Positions 51,634 through 60,685 of a stretch of 64,000 nucleotides of DNA are shown in pieces. The translations under genes were made by a program, and so were the position numbers. The notes below the pieces were generated by a model. It saw only the letters and a list, made by a program, of their open reading frames with translations, was not told the DNA's origin and did no database searches. Positions within the stretch are counted from its first letter, which is position 1. The number at the start of each line of letters is the position of its first letter. The DNA is from Euryarchaeota archaeon UBA558 (GTDB lineage Archaea; Thermoplasmatota; Poseidoniia; Poseidoniales; Thalassarchaeaceae). The DNA is taken from the NCBI GenBank assembly GCA_002507175.1, contig DAZE01000008.1, forward strand, positions 24,174 to 88,173, written 5' to 3'.

Positions 51634-51711
51634 TGGTGGGCCTGCCTGGATTCGAACCAGGGTCAAATGCTCCCAAAGCATCTAGCATAGACCAGACTAA
51701 CCCACAGGCCC
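51634..51711 (-). tRNA. tRNA-Pro (anticodon UGG)
   Basis: The minus strand folds into a full cloverleaf: acceptor GGGCCTG/CAGGCCC, anticodon stem GATGC/GCATT with loop TTTGGGA (anticodon TGG), T-arm CCTGG-TTCGAAT-CCAGG, discriminator A and an encoded CCA end. The D-arm (GGTTAGTCTGGTC) has the loose pairing usual for archaeal tRNA-Pro. There is no intron. The gene length is 78 bases with CCA. Confidence 0.95.
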
Positions 51712-51753
51712 GTGGGTGCCCCGAGCGAAGGGCGGCGAGAACATGAACCTAAC

Positions 51754-52194
51754 CTAGAAATCTAGAACAATCCAAGATTCAGGTCCGGTCCTAGTTAAGA
51801 TGCCCTCTATTTCAGCGACTCCAACACAATGCAAGAGATCCTGCTTGGTATGACCGTATTTATCAAAATAAATTTCCAGATCGCCCATCGAAATTTCTGA
51901 GTTAATATCTGTAATTTCAGTTATTGCCTTAGTGAAGGTCTTCGAAGGTTCGATATTTTCTTTGTGTGATGAATAAGACTTATTTTTCTTTATCCTTTCA
52001 TAAAATTCGGACCTCAATTGTTGGGGCATGTTTGCGATTTTGATAGAACTTGCTAATTCTCTTCCAGTTTCATAAGTTGACTCTGTCACCATATTTTTGT
52101 TTGATCCGCAACGTCTACATGAGACTCGCTTACCTATTATGCCGCCAGTAGCAAAACCACAGCTGCATCTTGCCAAGATGTATTTCCCAGCCAT
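51754..52194 (-). CDS. zinc-ribbon protein of unknown function
   Basis: A 146-residue protein. An N-terminal zinc ribbon is seen (C10 and C12, CSCGF, then C26 and C29, SCRRCGS). The middle is charged and helical, and the C-terminal ~50 residues look like a small winged-helix-like domain (HTKQDLLHCVGVAEIEGIL). A DNA/RNA-binding role is plausible but unproven. It lies between tRNA-Pro and a divergent small membrane gene. Confidence 0.72.
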   Translation of the reverse strand: MAGKYILARCSCGFATGGIIGKRVSCRRCGSNKNMVTESTYETGRELASSIKIANMPQQLRSEFYERIKKNKSYSSHKENIEPSKTFTKAITEITDINSEISMGDLEIYFDKYGHTKQDLLHCVGVAEIEGILTRTGPESWIVLDF

Positions 52195-52220
52195 TGGTAT
52201 TGATTGAAAGGAGGAGGTTC

Positions 52221-52517
52221 ATGAGTATTGGCCGGTACCGTAAGGGTAGGACGTCTTGTGCGATGAGGAGGATTTTGGCCATATTCTCGGCATTACTAAT
52301 TGTGTCTTTATCTATCGTCGTGGTGATTGAAAATAGGTCTTTCACTACACTTTCATGGGCATTGCTTCTGCTCATACCGATGGCTCTGGCTATCGGAATT
52401 GGATCCCATGGTAGGAATAGGGAGGTATCGAATATTCTCGAAGGTACTCCGTCCGATCTTGGTCCAAGAGGAAATCTGGAAAATGAAATTGAGCCAGATG
52501 ATCTTCCGGTGTTGTAA
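52221..52517 (+). CDS. small two-helix membrane protein
   Basis: A 98-residue protein with a basic N-terminus, two membrane segments (about 16-34, ILAIFSALLIVSLSIVVVI; and about 44-60) and an acidic C-terminus. The ATG at 52221 is decided by the excellent ribosome site AAAGGAGGAGGT a few bases upstream. It is divergent from the zinc-ribbon gene, and its TAA abuts the fttA stop in the palindrome TAATTA. The function is unknown. Confidence 0.65.
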   Translation: MSIGRYRKGRTSCAMRRILAIFSALLIVSLSIVVVIENRSFTTLSWALLLLIPMALAIGIGSHGRNREVSNILEGTPSDLGPRGNLENEIEPDDLPVL

Positions 52518-54437
52518 TTACATCAATCTGATGGTCTCTAGATTCGCCGGTGCGTGTGTTTGTACACGGAATGTATCTCTCAAACCTTGTCTGAATGCAT
52601 TACATGTCTGTGGATCCCCATGGTGACAAATGATTCGCCTAGGAGTAGGATTCAGCGCTCTGACATAATCCATAAGTTGTTTCCGATCTGAATGTCCACT
52701 AAACCCGTCTATAGTGACTACATTGCATGAAACTGGAATCATGTGAGTCTGGCCTCGGTCTACCATAGGTACCTCAGGATGGCCAGACTGTAGCCTCCTG
52801 CCCATAGTGCCCGAGGCTTGGTATCCGACAAAACAGAGTGTGTTATTCAACTCTGGTGCCCAATTTTTGAAATATTCCATAATAGGTCCACCCGTCATCA
52901 TTCCCGATGTTGCGAGCACAATGCAGGGGGATGGGTCATTCAGGATAGATTCTCTCTGTTCCCTAGAATCTACCTGCTTAAACCAAGACGAATTAAACGG
53001 GTTTTCTTCGCCTCCTCTAAGCACTTGTTTTCTAAGGTCTCTGTTTAGGTAATCAGGATGGCTCGCATGGATAGCAGTTGCTTCTGAAATCATGCCATCC
53101 AACCAGACAGTGATGGGTGAAACCTCGCCACTTTTGAACAGTTGATCTATGGCCAACATTACTTCCTGGGATCTGCCGACGGCGAATACCGGGCAGAAGA
53201 TCTTGCCACTTCTAGAAACTGCTAGCTTAACAAGATCTTGTATCTCATGTGTAGCATCTACGCGGTTCGGTTGAAAATCCTGGGGCCCTCCATATGTGGA
53301 TTCAATTACAAGCGTATCGGCCTTGGGGAATCTCACTGTTGCTGCATCGAATAGCCATGATTTTTCGTACTTTATGTCGCCAGAAAACAACAACCTGTGT
53401 TCGTGAGAGCCCTCGCCGATGTGCATGTACACAGATGATGAGCCGAGTATATGTCCGGCATTTTCCATTGAGATTTTTATGTCTGGTGCTATGTCGGTCT
53501 TTTCACCATGTCCGATATCAACAACGTGCTTGATGCATTCTTGTATGTCGGCTTTGGAATAAGGCGGGTCAGTTCCTTCGGCTTGCGCGACTTTGATGTA
53601 ATCTATCTGTAGGAGAGTCATCAAATCTCTTGTGGGAGGAGTGCAGTAAACCGGACCGCGATAGCCATACCTGAACAGGACGGGCAACATAGCTATGTGG
53701 TCTACATGGGCGTGGGTGAGTACGACTGCGTCTATGTTGTCTAGTGGGAGTAATTCAGGCGCGTTGAAGAAGGGTTGAACCTCATTCTTGTTGACAGTTG
53801 GCTTTGCACCAACGTCAACGAGTACCTTTGATTCATTTGTGGTTACTAGGTGCATGGCCCTGCCAACTTCTCTGTATGATCCCAATGCTGTGATCCTGGC
53901 CCAAGGTTGCCCCGGTCTTTTTGGTCGGTATATCCTAGTCCCGAACTTTCTCAATAGTCCTCTTCTTTCATCGGCCATCTCCCTTCTGTATCTACGAATG
54001 TCATGTTGTGTCCTACTTTCGAAAGCAGGGGCGCGAGTTACGTTCACAAGCCAACCGATTTCATCTCTAAGTGCCTGGATGATTGTGCCTTTGTGTCCTA
54101 CTGCTGTGGAGGGATCATCGCATTCTATGGTTACTTCCGATAATGCCGGATCGATGAAAATATTCCGAACCTGTGCCTCGTTTGGGATGGTTTCCCTTAT
54201 CTTTTGTTCGACTTGATCCTCATTCAATAGAAGATCCCTGTGTGGGCGAATCACAACCCTCCTCTTTATTGATTTGGCAATTTTTACAGTGAGGCTTTCG
54301 CCACCCCCTTTACCGAACTCCCGAGGCGTGTGAGTGATTATCGCTATCGATCCAGCCTCGACGTCTATTTCGTAGTCTAGACCATTAGGAATCATTTTTT
54401 CGATTCTCTTTTTGACCTCGTTCAAGGTAAGTCTCAT
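52518..54437 (-). CDS. fttA: transcription termination ribonuclease FttA (aCPSF1)
   Basis: A 639-residue archaeal CPSF73-like enzyme. KH domains occupy about residues 1-140, and the metallo-beta-lactamase/beta-CASP domain carries the metal motif THAHVDHIA, AGHILGSSS, FSGDIKYE, TYGG and the later GFSGHSDRKQL. FttA cleaves nascent RNA and terminates RNA polymerase in archaea. It follows psmB by 72 bases on the same strand. Its role matters here because many convergent genes lack any terminator space. Confidence 0.96.
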   Translation of the reverse strand: MRLTLNEVKKRIEKMIPNGLDYEIDVEAGSIAIITHTPREFGKGGGESLTVKIAKSIKRRVVIRPHRDLLLNEDQVEQKIRETIPNEAQVRNIFIDPALSEVTIECDDPSTAVGHKGTIIQALRDEIGWLVNVTRAPAFESRTQHDIRRYRREMADERRGLLRKFGTRIYRPKRPGQPWARITALGSYREVGRAMHLVTTNESKVLVDVGAKPTVNKNEVQPFFNAPELLPLDNIDAVVLTHAHVDHIAMLPVLFRYGYRGPVYCTPPTRDLMTLLQIDYIKVAQAEGTDPPYSKADIQECIKHVVDIGHGEKTDIAPDIKISMENAGHILGSSSVYMHIGEGSHEHRLLFSGDIKYEKSWLFDAATVRFPKADTLVIESTYGGPQDFQPNRVDATHEIQDLVKLAVSRSGKIFCPVFAVGRSQEVMLAIDQLFKSGEVSPITVWLDGMISEATAIHASHPDYLNRDLRKQVLRGGEENPFNSSWFKQVDSREQRESILNDPSPCIVLATSGMMTGGPIMEYFKNWAPELNNTLCFVGYQASGTMGRRLQSGHPEVPMVDRGQTHMIPVSCNVVTIDGFSGHSDRKQLMDYVRALNPTPRRIICHHGDPQTCNAFRQGLRDTFRVQTHAPANLETIRLM

Positions 54438-54509
54438 CTCATCAACTCGTAGTTCCTCAGGTGAAATGCGTAATCAAACGCTGGGCATCAGCCCGGGAAT
54501 GTTATTGTA

Positions 54510-55172
54510 TCACAGGTTTGCGAGGATATCAGAGATCTCCTCGTTGGTCAATTGGACATATCCATCTTTCATAGTGATTACGGCTAAATCCATACCATTA
54601 CCGCTTGCGCTGTCTCGCTGAGCTGAGGCCAATAGGGCTTTGGCAGCTAGAGAGGTGGCTTCTTTCTGTGTCATGTCCTTTGAGAACTGGTCTTCTAGAA
54701 CACCGTACATGAAAGGACTCCCTGAACCAGTGGCACAGTATAGGTCTGGTATCGAGCCGCCGGCGGAATCTATGCTGTAGACACTTGGTCCACTCTCATC
54801 TACGCCGACTATCAGAAGTTGGACGTAGTGTGGTCTACCAACTAGTATATTGGCAGTGAGTGTTGCTGCACCTTGCACAGTCATTGGATTGTCTCTCTTA
54901 AGTTCATACAGGGCGAGTTCCGCAGTGAGCATGCGTGCCAAAGACTGTGCGTGGCCTACCAAACCTGCCGTTGTGAGTGCAACTCTTCCTGATATTTTGA
55001 ATAGTTTCTTGACGTTTTTGTTTGCGATGAAGTTTCCCATGGTCGCTCTGTGATCGGCACCGACGACGACTCCGCCGTTGAATGTGATACCAACAGTGCT
55101 TGTTCCAGTTTTAATGACATCTGCTTCGGGAGCCATGACAACACCAACGGGTTTCCCCGTTGGCATCCACAC
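54510..55172 (-). CDS. psmB: proteasome beta subunit
   Basis: The N-terminal-nucleophile hydrolase of the 20S core. In this 220-residue chain a short propeptide ends at G23 and the catalytic Thr is T24 (TGTSTVGI), with the GADHRATMGN segment, the FIANKNVKKLF lysine region and the GSGSPFMYG motif. The start could also be the ATG at M13. It is upstream of fttA, a common archaeal neighbourhood, and divergent from sepF. Confidence 0.95.
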   Translation of the reverse strand: MWMPTGKPVGVVMAPEADVIKTGTSTVGITFNGGVVVGADHRATMGNFIANKNVKKLFKISGRVALTTAGLVGHAQSLARMLTAELALYELKRDNPMTVQGAATLTANILVGRPHYVQLLIVGVDESGPSVYSIDSAGGSIPDLYCATGSGSPFMYGVLEDQFSKDMTQKEATSLAAKALLASAQRDSASGNGMDLAVITMKDGYVQLTNEEISDILANL

Positions 55173-55246
55173 TCTGGCCCCCCTTATGAAGCCATTCAGA
55201 ATAATTTCTCCGATGGCCTAATGGGAGAGTGGTTCCTCTAAGCCCC

Positions 55247-55609
55247 ATGGGAACATTCTACGATGGGGGAGTGGGCATGGATGGTCCTTCGGACGGGTCA
55301 ACATTCCATGATTTAGGAAAACTATACCCTAATGCGCCCATACCCGATAAAGAAGGCCTAATCCTAAGAAACGCCACCATAGACGATCCCAACGGATTGG
55401 TAGACGTGATGAACTGGGTATCCCAAGGTGATATCATAATACTCGATGTCTCACCTGTGATTGACAATGAGGATCGACTGAATCAGATTATCAACCCATT
55501 GATGACCTTGGTGGAAAAACAAATTGGTGGGGAACTACTGAATTTTGGTCGCACCAGGCTGTTAATTCTACCAAATACACATACAGTCGGTTTTGAGGAT
55601 GGTGCATAG
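55247..55609 (+). CDS. sepF: SepF-like cell-division protein
   Basis: A 120-residue protein whose C-terminal ~80 residues fit the SepF fold (GLVDVMNWVSQGDIIILDVSPV, then a long helix and LLILPNT), with a short N-terminal part that would hold the membrane-binding helix. Archaeal SepF anchors FtsZ to the membrane. The ATG at 55247 is preferred to the GTG at 55229. ZPR1 follows after 3 bases. Confidence is moderate because the family is short and divergent. Confidence 0.7.
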   Translation: MGTFYDGGVGMDGPSDGSTFHDLGKLYPNAPIPDKEGLILRNATIDDPNGLVDVMNWVSQGDIIILDVSPVIDNEDRLNQIINPLMTLVEKQIGGELLNFGRTRLLILPNTHTVGFEDGA

Positions 55610-55612
55610 AGC

Positions 55613-56212
55613 ATGGAAAGTATAATCGAACAATCTTGTCCGATGTGCCACACAAATGGTACCGTGAGGATGATTGTCAATGTTCATGAGATTCCATATT
55701 TCGGAGAACATACTGAATTGACTTTGTCCTGCAAAGCTTGTGGATGGAAAAAAACTGATTTTCTGTCAGGCGATGATAACACACCATCAAAGTGGGAATT
55801 GGGGATCAACCGGGAAACAATCACAGCTAGGGTGATTAGATCGTCCTCATGCACAGTTAGGGTGGAGGAGTTGGATCTAGAAGTCGAACCGGGTATCGCT
55901 GCGGATGGGTATGTATCCAATGTTGAAGGTGTGCTAAACCGTTTTATTTCGGCAATAGAGATGCTACAAAGACAAGCTTCAGAGGATGATGATGAGAGTT
56001 GCTATGCTGATTGTCAGGTATACATAGATACCCTACAAACAGCCATCGTAGGGAAAGAATCAGAACTTACTTTGGTATTGCTAGACCCATTGGGAAATTC
56101 AAAAATTTTACATGAAGAAGCACGAAACACCAGTCTCAGTGAAAAGGAAGTGGAAGAACTGTCTATTGGCCCAACCATGCCAATATTCGACGCATCTGAC
56201 TTAGGACTCTAA
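55613..56212 (+). CDS. ZPR1-type zinc finger protein
   Basis: A 199-residue archaeal ZPR1 protein with one C4 zinc finger (CPMC at 9-12 and CKAC at 40-43) followed by a beta domain with EIPYFGEHTELTLSC and LDLEVEPG-type segments, as in eukaryotic ZPR1, which binds elongation factor 1A. A chaperone role for aEF1A is inferred. It shares the tetranucleotide CTAA with the convergent trpS stop. Confidence 0.88.
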   Translation: MESIIEQSCPMCHTNGTVRMIVNVHEIPYFGEHTELTLSCKACGWKKTDFLSGDDNTPSKWELGINRETITARVIRSSSCTVRVEELDLEVEPGIAADGYVSNVEGVLNRFISAIEMLQRQASEDDDESCYADCQVYIDTLQTAIVGKESELTLVLLDPLGNSKILHEEARNTSLSEKEVEELSIGPTMPIFDASDLGL

Positions 56213-57588
56213 ATCGCATCTTCCGCAAGGAATTCCTGAAGGCTATCTGACCAATGTTCTCGTTTCTCCTTCAGACCCAATAACCATTCTTCCGCGCGAT
56301 CCGCACACAAATTCTTCATCTCCCCTGCTAGTATCTTGCCAGATTGATACTCGTCTGCGATCTTGCCCAACTCGACATCATCAGATTCAAAGAAAAATTT
56401 GAGGTATTGATACGCAACGTCCATGGTTAGGTCACCACCATATCTTCGATGTTCTTCAACCGTCGCCTTCCCCCCACTGTGGGCCTTCATGATCTTTGAC
56501 CTGACCACTTCCATAGAGTCATCGAGAAATATAGTGGTTTCGGGTTTGGATGATGACATCTTCCCACCAGTCAAACCCATAGCAAATCTGTGATAACTAG
56601 ATGAGGGTGCCATAAAACCGAGGCCTCCCCATTCCCTCTCTAACTTTGAAAGTTCTGAGCGTATCCTGATAGCATCATCCCGAGTAGCCGCGGGTATCGT
56701 CATAGTGCCATGCTTGGGGTTCGACCTGATGTCCGCAAAACCCTGTTTTTTCATCTTTTCTTCTATATTTGTAAATATTGCAGCCCTGGCCTTCCTATCT
56801 ATTCTCCCATTTTCACTGACTCCAAATTTTTCCAAATTTTCTGGTTGCAAACTCAGAGATATGAGTAGACCCCTATTTTTCTGTTGTTTTATGTTGAACC
56901 ACTGTGTTTTAGATACGATATCTCTGGTTAGGCGTATGTGCGGGTCCTGATCCACACCAACTGGAACCACTATTGGTCTAATACCGCCATATTCGTTCAA
57001 CATCGGATGGACAATATCACCAACTTGAACTAGTGGTGCCTGTACGTGTGCTAGGTTGGTATCGCCCTCAAACCCGTAGATTGCACCTAATTCGGAGAGG
57101 TTAGTCCTTCTCCCAAGCCTGAAACCTAGCCTCTGGACCTCAGGCCTTGTTGATTGAAAATAAACTTGGGTTTTATCGGGGTCTAGTCCCATTGCTGCAT
57201 AGTTCGAAACATATTGTTCAAGTGCTATTTTCCTCCCTTTATCGAGTGATACTCCCCGTGTTGCCAAGGATTCTAAATCTGCCACAGCAACTGAGACATC
57301 GGCGCCATGTGATTGATACCACTTTGCCTGTTCAATGACCATAGTATGGCCAAGGTGCATCCTGCCAGATGGCATCAGGCCCGTAAGAACACCGAACGGC
57401 GTGTTCCTCCTAGCCGCCTGCAAGACTACATCCATATCCCTTTGTGCGAAGACTAAGCCCCGAGAGTGTAAAATACTGGGATTTTGGATTTTATTCATAT
57501 CGATACTATCAAGTCCAAATTTCTCTGCCAAGAGACCGTAGTCTGTCGATTGATCTGAATTCCAAGGGTCAATCCTGACGTCCTCCAT
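56209..57588 (-). CDS. trpS: tryptophanyl-tRNA synthetase
   Basis: A 459-residue archaeal/eukaryotic-type TrpS. The HIGH-like motif is in MPSGRMHLGHTM, the KMSKS-like motif in GGKMSSSKP, and VGVDQDPHIRLTRD lies between them. The frame is open to 57687, but the ATG at 57588 (MEDVRIDPW) is the normal start; using the upstream start would overlap the divergent dehydrogenase gene. Confidence 0.94.
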   Translation of the reverse strand: MEDVRIDPWNSDQSTDYGLLAEKFGLDSIDMNKIQNPSILHSRGLVFAQRDMDVVLQAARRNTPFGVLTGLMPSGRMHLGHTMVIEQAKWYQSHGADVSVAVADLESLATRGVSLDKGRKIALEQYVSNYAAMGLDPDKTQVYFQSTRPEVQRLGFRLGRRTNLSELGAIYGFEGDTNLAHVQAPLVQVGDIVHPMLNEYGGIRPIVVPVGVDQDPHIRLTRDIVSKTQWFNIKQQKNRGLLISLSLQPENLEKFGVSENGRIDRKARAAIFTNIEEKMKKQGFADIRSNPKHGTMTIPAATRDDAIRIRSELSKLEREWGGLGFMAPSSSYHRFAMGLTGGKMSSSKPETTIFLDDSMEVVRSKIMKAHSGGKATVEEHRRYGGDLTMDVAYQYLKFFFESDDVELGKIADEYQSGKILAGEMKNLCADRAEEWLLGLKEKREHWSDSLQEFLAEDAI

Positions 57589-57672
57589 GATACTTGGCGA
57601 TGACCGACAGAAATCAAGGCTTTGCAATATTTCACCGTTAAGTCGAAGAATGAAGACCCATAGAACTCTATG

Positions 57673-58728
57673 ATGGCGACGATTCATTGCCTAGGAACCG
57701 GCCTTGTAGGCTCATATGTTGTCAGATATCTATCGGAGAGGGGGCATCTGATACATGCATATGATCTAGACCCAAGTAGGGTAGAGGGGCTAAGAAATGT
57801 AAAAACCCACAGAGTTGATCTAAATTTCTCGGTGGAAGATATTTCATCGGCGGAGGGTAGCCTAGCACTCAATATGCTACCAGGAGCAATTGGGTGTGTC
57901 TGGACTAGGGCATTATGTGAGCGATTTACGACAATCATAGACCTGTCGTTTAGTGAAATAACACCGAATACCACCTTCTTAGAGGCCGATGAAATTGGAA
58001 CGAGGATTCTATGGGATGTCGGCATAGCACCAGGGCTGTCAAATATGTTGGCATCCCACGCCGTTAGGAAAATGGGGAATTTGAGTTCCTTGAAAATATA
58101 TGTTGGTGGGAACCCTACTGAACCAATAGGTGAATGGAAATACATGGCACCTTTTTCTCCTACTGATGTCCTGGAGGAATACACCAGACCAGCTAGAATC
58201 CTCAGAAATGGGTTGCTTGACGTAGTTCCTGCTATCACGGATAGGCATATCATCGAGGTACCTGGATACGGGAAGATGGAAGGGTTCCTGACCGACGGAC
58301 TGAGGTCTCTAATTGAAACTCTGCCATGTTCTAATATGTACGAGTATACCGTTAGATGGCCCGGCCACATTCAACGTTTTTTAGATGAGGTTGGCGATGG
58401 TAGCTTCGATCAAGATGCTGCAATGCGAGCCTGGGAGCACGATGACGAGACGCCAGAGTTCACTTGGCTAATGGTTCAAGCTGTTTCTGAGGAAGGTGAG
58501 GTCATGGCATGGAATGTAATTGATGAGGGTGGAAAGGACGGACATTCCATGGCCAGAACGACAGGGTTAGTGACGGCAATTTGCACTGAGATGCTCATCG
58601 AGAATGAAGACCTCGTTCCGCCAGGGGCCCATCCTCCGGAAGCGCTGCCAGATTATGCTGTTTCTAGAATTATCACAGAGATGAAGTCTCATGGTGTTAT
58701 TATCGATGGCCCAGAAATAGACCTCTGA
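57673..58728 (+). CDS. saccharopine dehydrogenase-like (Lys9) oxidoreductase
   Basis: A 351-residue NAD(P) protein with the Rossmann motif CLGTGLVGSYVVRYL and a C-terminal substrate domain (GIAPGLSNMLA and RWPGHIQRFLDE) typical of the Lys9/saccharopine dehydrogenase family. Substrates of archaeal relatives include saccharopine and other opine-type compounds. No lysine-pathway neighbours are seen, so the reaction is uncertain. Its 3' end overlaps the convergent secreted-protein gene by 40 bases. Confidence 0.85.
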   Translation: MATIHCLGTGLVGSYVVRYLSERGHLIHAYDLDPSRVEGLRNVKTHRVDLNFSVEDISSAEGSLALNMLPGAIGCVWTRALCERFTTIIDLSFSEITPNTTFLEADEIGTRILWDVGIAPGLSNMLASHAVRKMGNLSSLKIYVGGNPTEPIGEWKYMAPFSPTDVLEEYTRPARILRNGLLDVVPAITDRHIIEVPGYGKMEGFLTDGLRSLIETLPCSNMYEYTVRWPGHIQRFLDEVGDGSFDQDAAMRAWEHDDETPEFTWLMVQAVSEEGEVMAWNVIDEGGKDGHSMARTTGLVTAICTEMLIENEDLVPPGAHPPEALPDYAVSRIITEMKSHGVIIDGPEIDL

Positions 58729-59813
58729 TGTTCTTTGTCGTTTGCGATTATTTTTCGAATGATCACTGGTGTGGCAATCAATATTGAGATAGATAGCAAG
58801 GGTAATACTAGGGTTGGACTAGGAATTTCGGATCTTTCTATGAGCCAAGTAAATCTGAGTGGGGCATCTCTGAAATCCTGGCTCCATTCTCTCATGTTAG
58901 TGGTGTGGTGGCCAGCAATGGTAATGCCGTTTTTCAGACCATTGAAAATGGAGGGGGAATGGGATATGGCCAGGGCTTGGGGGCTATGAATTGTTACCGA
59001 ATCACCCGGTGGGATTGTTAAGTAGAGAAGGCCATCAGTATCCTCTCTATGCCCTGCCCTCAGGATTCTCTCATCTTTTTCCAATGGATCATATTGCACA
59101 CCGGACCATTCTAATGTTATATCCTGACCTACATTTTCAAGTAAAACAGTGCCGGGTGTATTCCAAATGTTCAGAGTAGGGTTGCTAAAGGTCGCAGAGT
59201 TAGAATTGATTTCAACAGTTATGGATGAAGATGATTTTTGATGAGTCACCCATTCCCCCCAAGTGGTAAACCAGTAGTCTTGGTCTGATAACCATTCTAC
59301 TAGATCTCGGTCCCTTCTGATATTCATATCATCAATCCTAGCAATCCAATAGAGTGATATTAATTCACCCTCATCTGCGGATTCTATCAAACTCCTGTTT
59401 GAGAGTCCTGATTCTATTGAACCACCGTTCCTATGAATGACTGTGAATCTATCATCATCCGAGTTGGAGAGGTCACCCACGACAGTGAAGCCAGAATTGT
59501 GCAAAACATCTCTAAATTCCGATGAAAGGTCTCCCTGAGGGGTTCCGATGGAAATCGGTTGTTCACCCCACCTGGATGCATTAATTCTACCAGATAGGTA
59601 TGCCTTGCATTCCTCAACAAAATCGAAATTATTGCTTAATAATGCAGATTCTGGTGTTTGACAGCCGAACTCGTCGCCGGCTTCCAATCTCTCCGGTCCT
59701 ATGACGTTCCCCAACCAAGTATCATCTTGGTATTCACCTGAAATTGGCAATGATGTGACGGAAACCAACATAATGGTGAGGAAGATGGAAGTCGAAGTTA
59801 TCCGTCGGCCCAC
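58689..59813 (-). CDS. secreted membrane-anchored protein of unknown function
   Basis: A 374-residue protein with a signal peptide (residues ~1-26), a long soluble exterior region (27-335) with two early Cys (FGCQTPES and EECKAYLSG) that may pair, and a C-terminal membrane segment (about 338-357, LVLPLLSISILIATPVIIRK) followed by a basic tail. A possible polysaccharide-deacetylase-like segment was not convincing. I do not recognise the family. Confidence 0.72.
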   Translation of the reverse strand: MGRRITSTSIFLTIMLVSVTSLPISGEYQDDTWLGNVIGPERLEAGDEFGCQTPESALLSNNFDFVEECKAYLSGRINASRWGEQPISIGTPQGDLSSEFRDVLHNSGFTVVGDLSNSDDDRFTVIHRNGGSIESGLSNRSLIESADEGELISLYWIARIDDMNIRRDRDLVEWLSDQDYWFTTWGEWVTHQKSSSSITVEINSNSATFSNPTLNIWNTPGTVLLENVGQDITLEWSGVQYDPLEKDERILRAGHREDTDGLLYLTIPPGDSVTIHSPQALAISHSPSIFNGLKNGITIAGHHTTNMREWSQDFRDAPLRFTWLIERSEIPSPTLVLPLLSISILIATPVIIRKIIANDKEHQRSISGPSIITP

Positions 59814-59837
59814 GTCTTTGGGGTTGCTACATGTGAC

Positions 59838-60656
59838 ATGAAGTCTTGTTATGCAAAAAGCATCAAATTTGGAATCGCCCGGGCCTGTCCAATGCAGGAC
59901 GCATTTAGCATGCTATCAGACGCCACAGGTCTGAATGGTACCGGAGTCCCTAAGCCCGTCCCATTGTTTTACAGAGCCTTGATGGCATCATTGCCTCCAG
60001 TGGTACGCTCATTGACTAATGTTAGGTATCTGGGATTGGATAGGCTACCCAGAAATGGTCCGGTTATATTGGCAGGTAATCATACCTCGCACATAGACCC
60101 TATAGTCGTCATAATGGGAGCCAGAATACCTGTGAGATATCTCGCAAAGACTGAGCACTTCAATGGGGGATTTACCAAATTTGTGATGATATCAACCGGA
60201 CAGATTGACACCAACAGGGAGTCGGGGGGTACTGAAGCTCTGTCATCTGCTGTAGACGTGCTTAGTGATGATGGGTGGATGGGAATATTCCCAGAGGGCA
60301 CTCGGTCCCGTCGTACTTCTCCTCCTTTCCTACAGAAAGGAAAGACTGGGATTGCGAGGTTGGCTGCAAAATTCCCGCATGCAAGTGTAGTTCCCATATG
60401 CATAAGAGGTGCTAGGAAATTCATGGAACCCGGTAAAGCTAGAATAAGGCTATTCACACCAATTGAAGTTGAATTTGGAGAACCAATAACCTTCTCACAA
60501 TGGCTCACCTCACCCGAGGGGTTCAACCTCACTGAGGCCGAAATATTTCAGATATTCGATTCAAAAACTGATAAAATCCAGCTTACTATGGGTAAAATGT
60601 ACAGAAGTTTCACAGATCAACTTATGTCCACGTTGAAGAATATGGGTGCTCCATAA
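59838..60656 (+). CDS. plsC: 1-acyl-sn-glycerol-3-phosphate acyltransferase family (PlsC)
   Basis: A 272-residue lysophosphatidic acid acyltransferase-like protein. The catalytic HX4D motif is NHTSHIDP and the substrate motif FPEGTRSR follows at the usual distance. The start is uncertain (59838, or ATG 59892). Such an enzyme makes ester-linked lipids, unusual for archaea. A glycerol-phosphate or other acyl acceptor is possible. The gene precedes thyA with a gap of 29 bases. Confidence 0.88.
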   Translation: MKSCYAKSIKFGIARACPMQDAFSMLSDATGLNGTGVPKPVPLFYRALMASLPPVVRSLTNVRYLGLDRLPRNGPVILAGNHTSHIDPIVVIMGARIPVRYLAKTEHFNGGFTKFVMISTGQIDTNRESGGTEALSSAVDVLSDDGWMGIFPEGTRSRRTSPPFLQKGKTGIARLAAKFPHASVVPICIRGARKFMEPGKARIRLFTPIEVEFGEPITFSQWLTSPEGFNLTEAEIFQIFDSKTDKIQLTMGKMYRSFTDQLMSTLKNMGAP

Positions 60657-60685
60657 TCACATGTTTCAAGGACTGTCTCTGGTCC

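Noticed and set aside
53788..54216. 142-codon open frame on the plus strand
   Set aside because: Antisense to the FttA KH and nuclease region, an unmistakable gene.
57684..58370. 228-codon open frame on the minus strand
   Set aside because: Antisense shadow of the Lys9-like dehydrogenase, whose Rossmann motif and substrate domain are clear.
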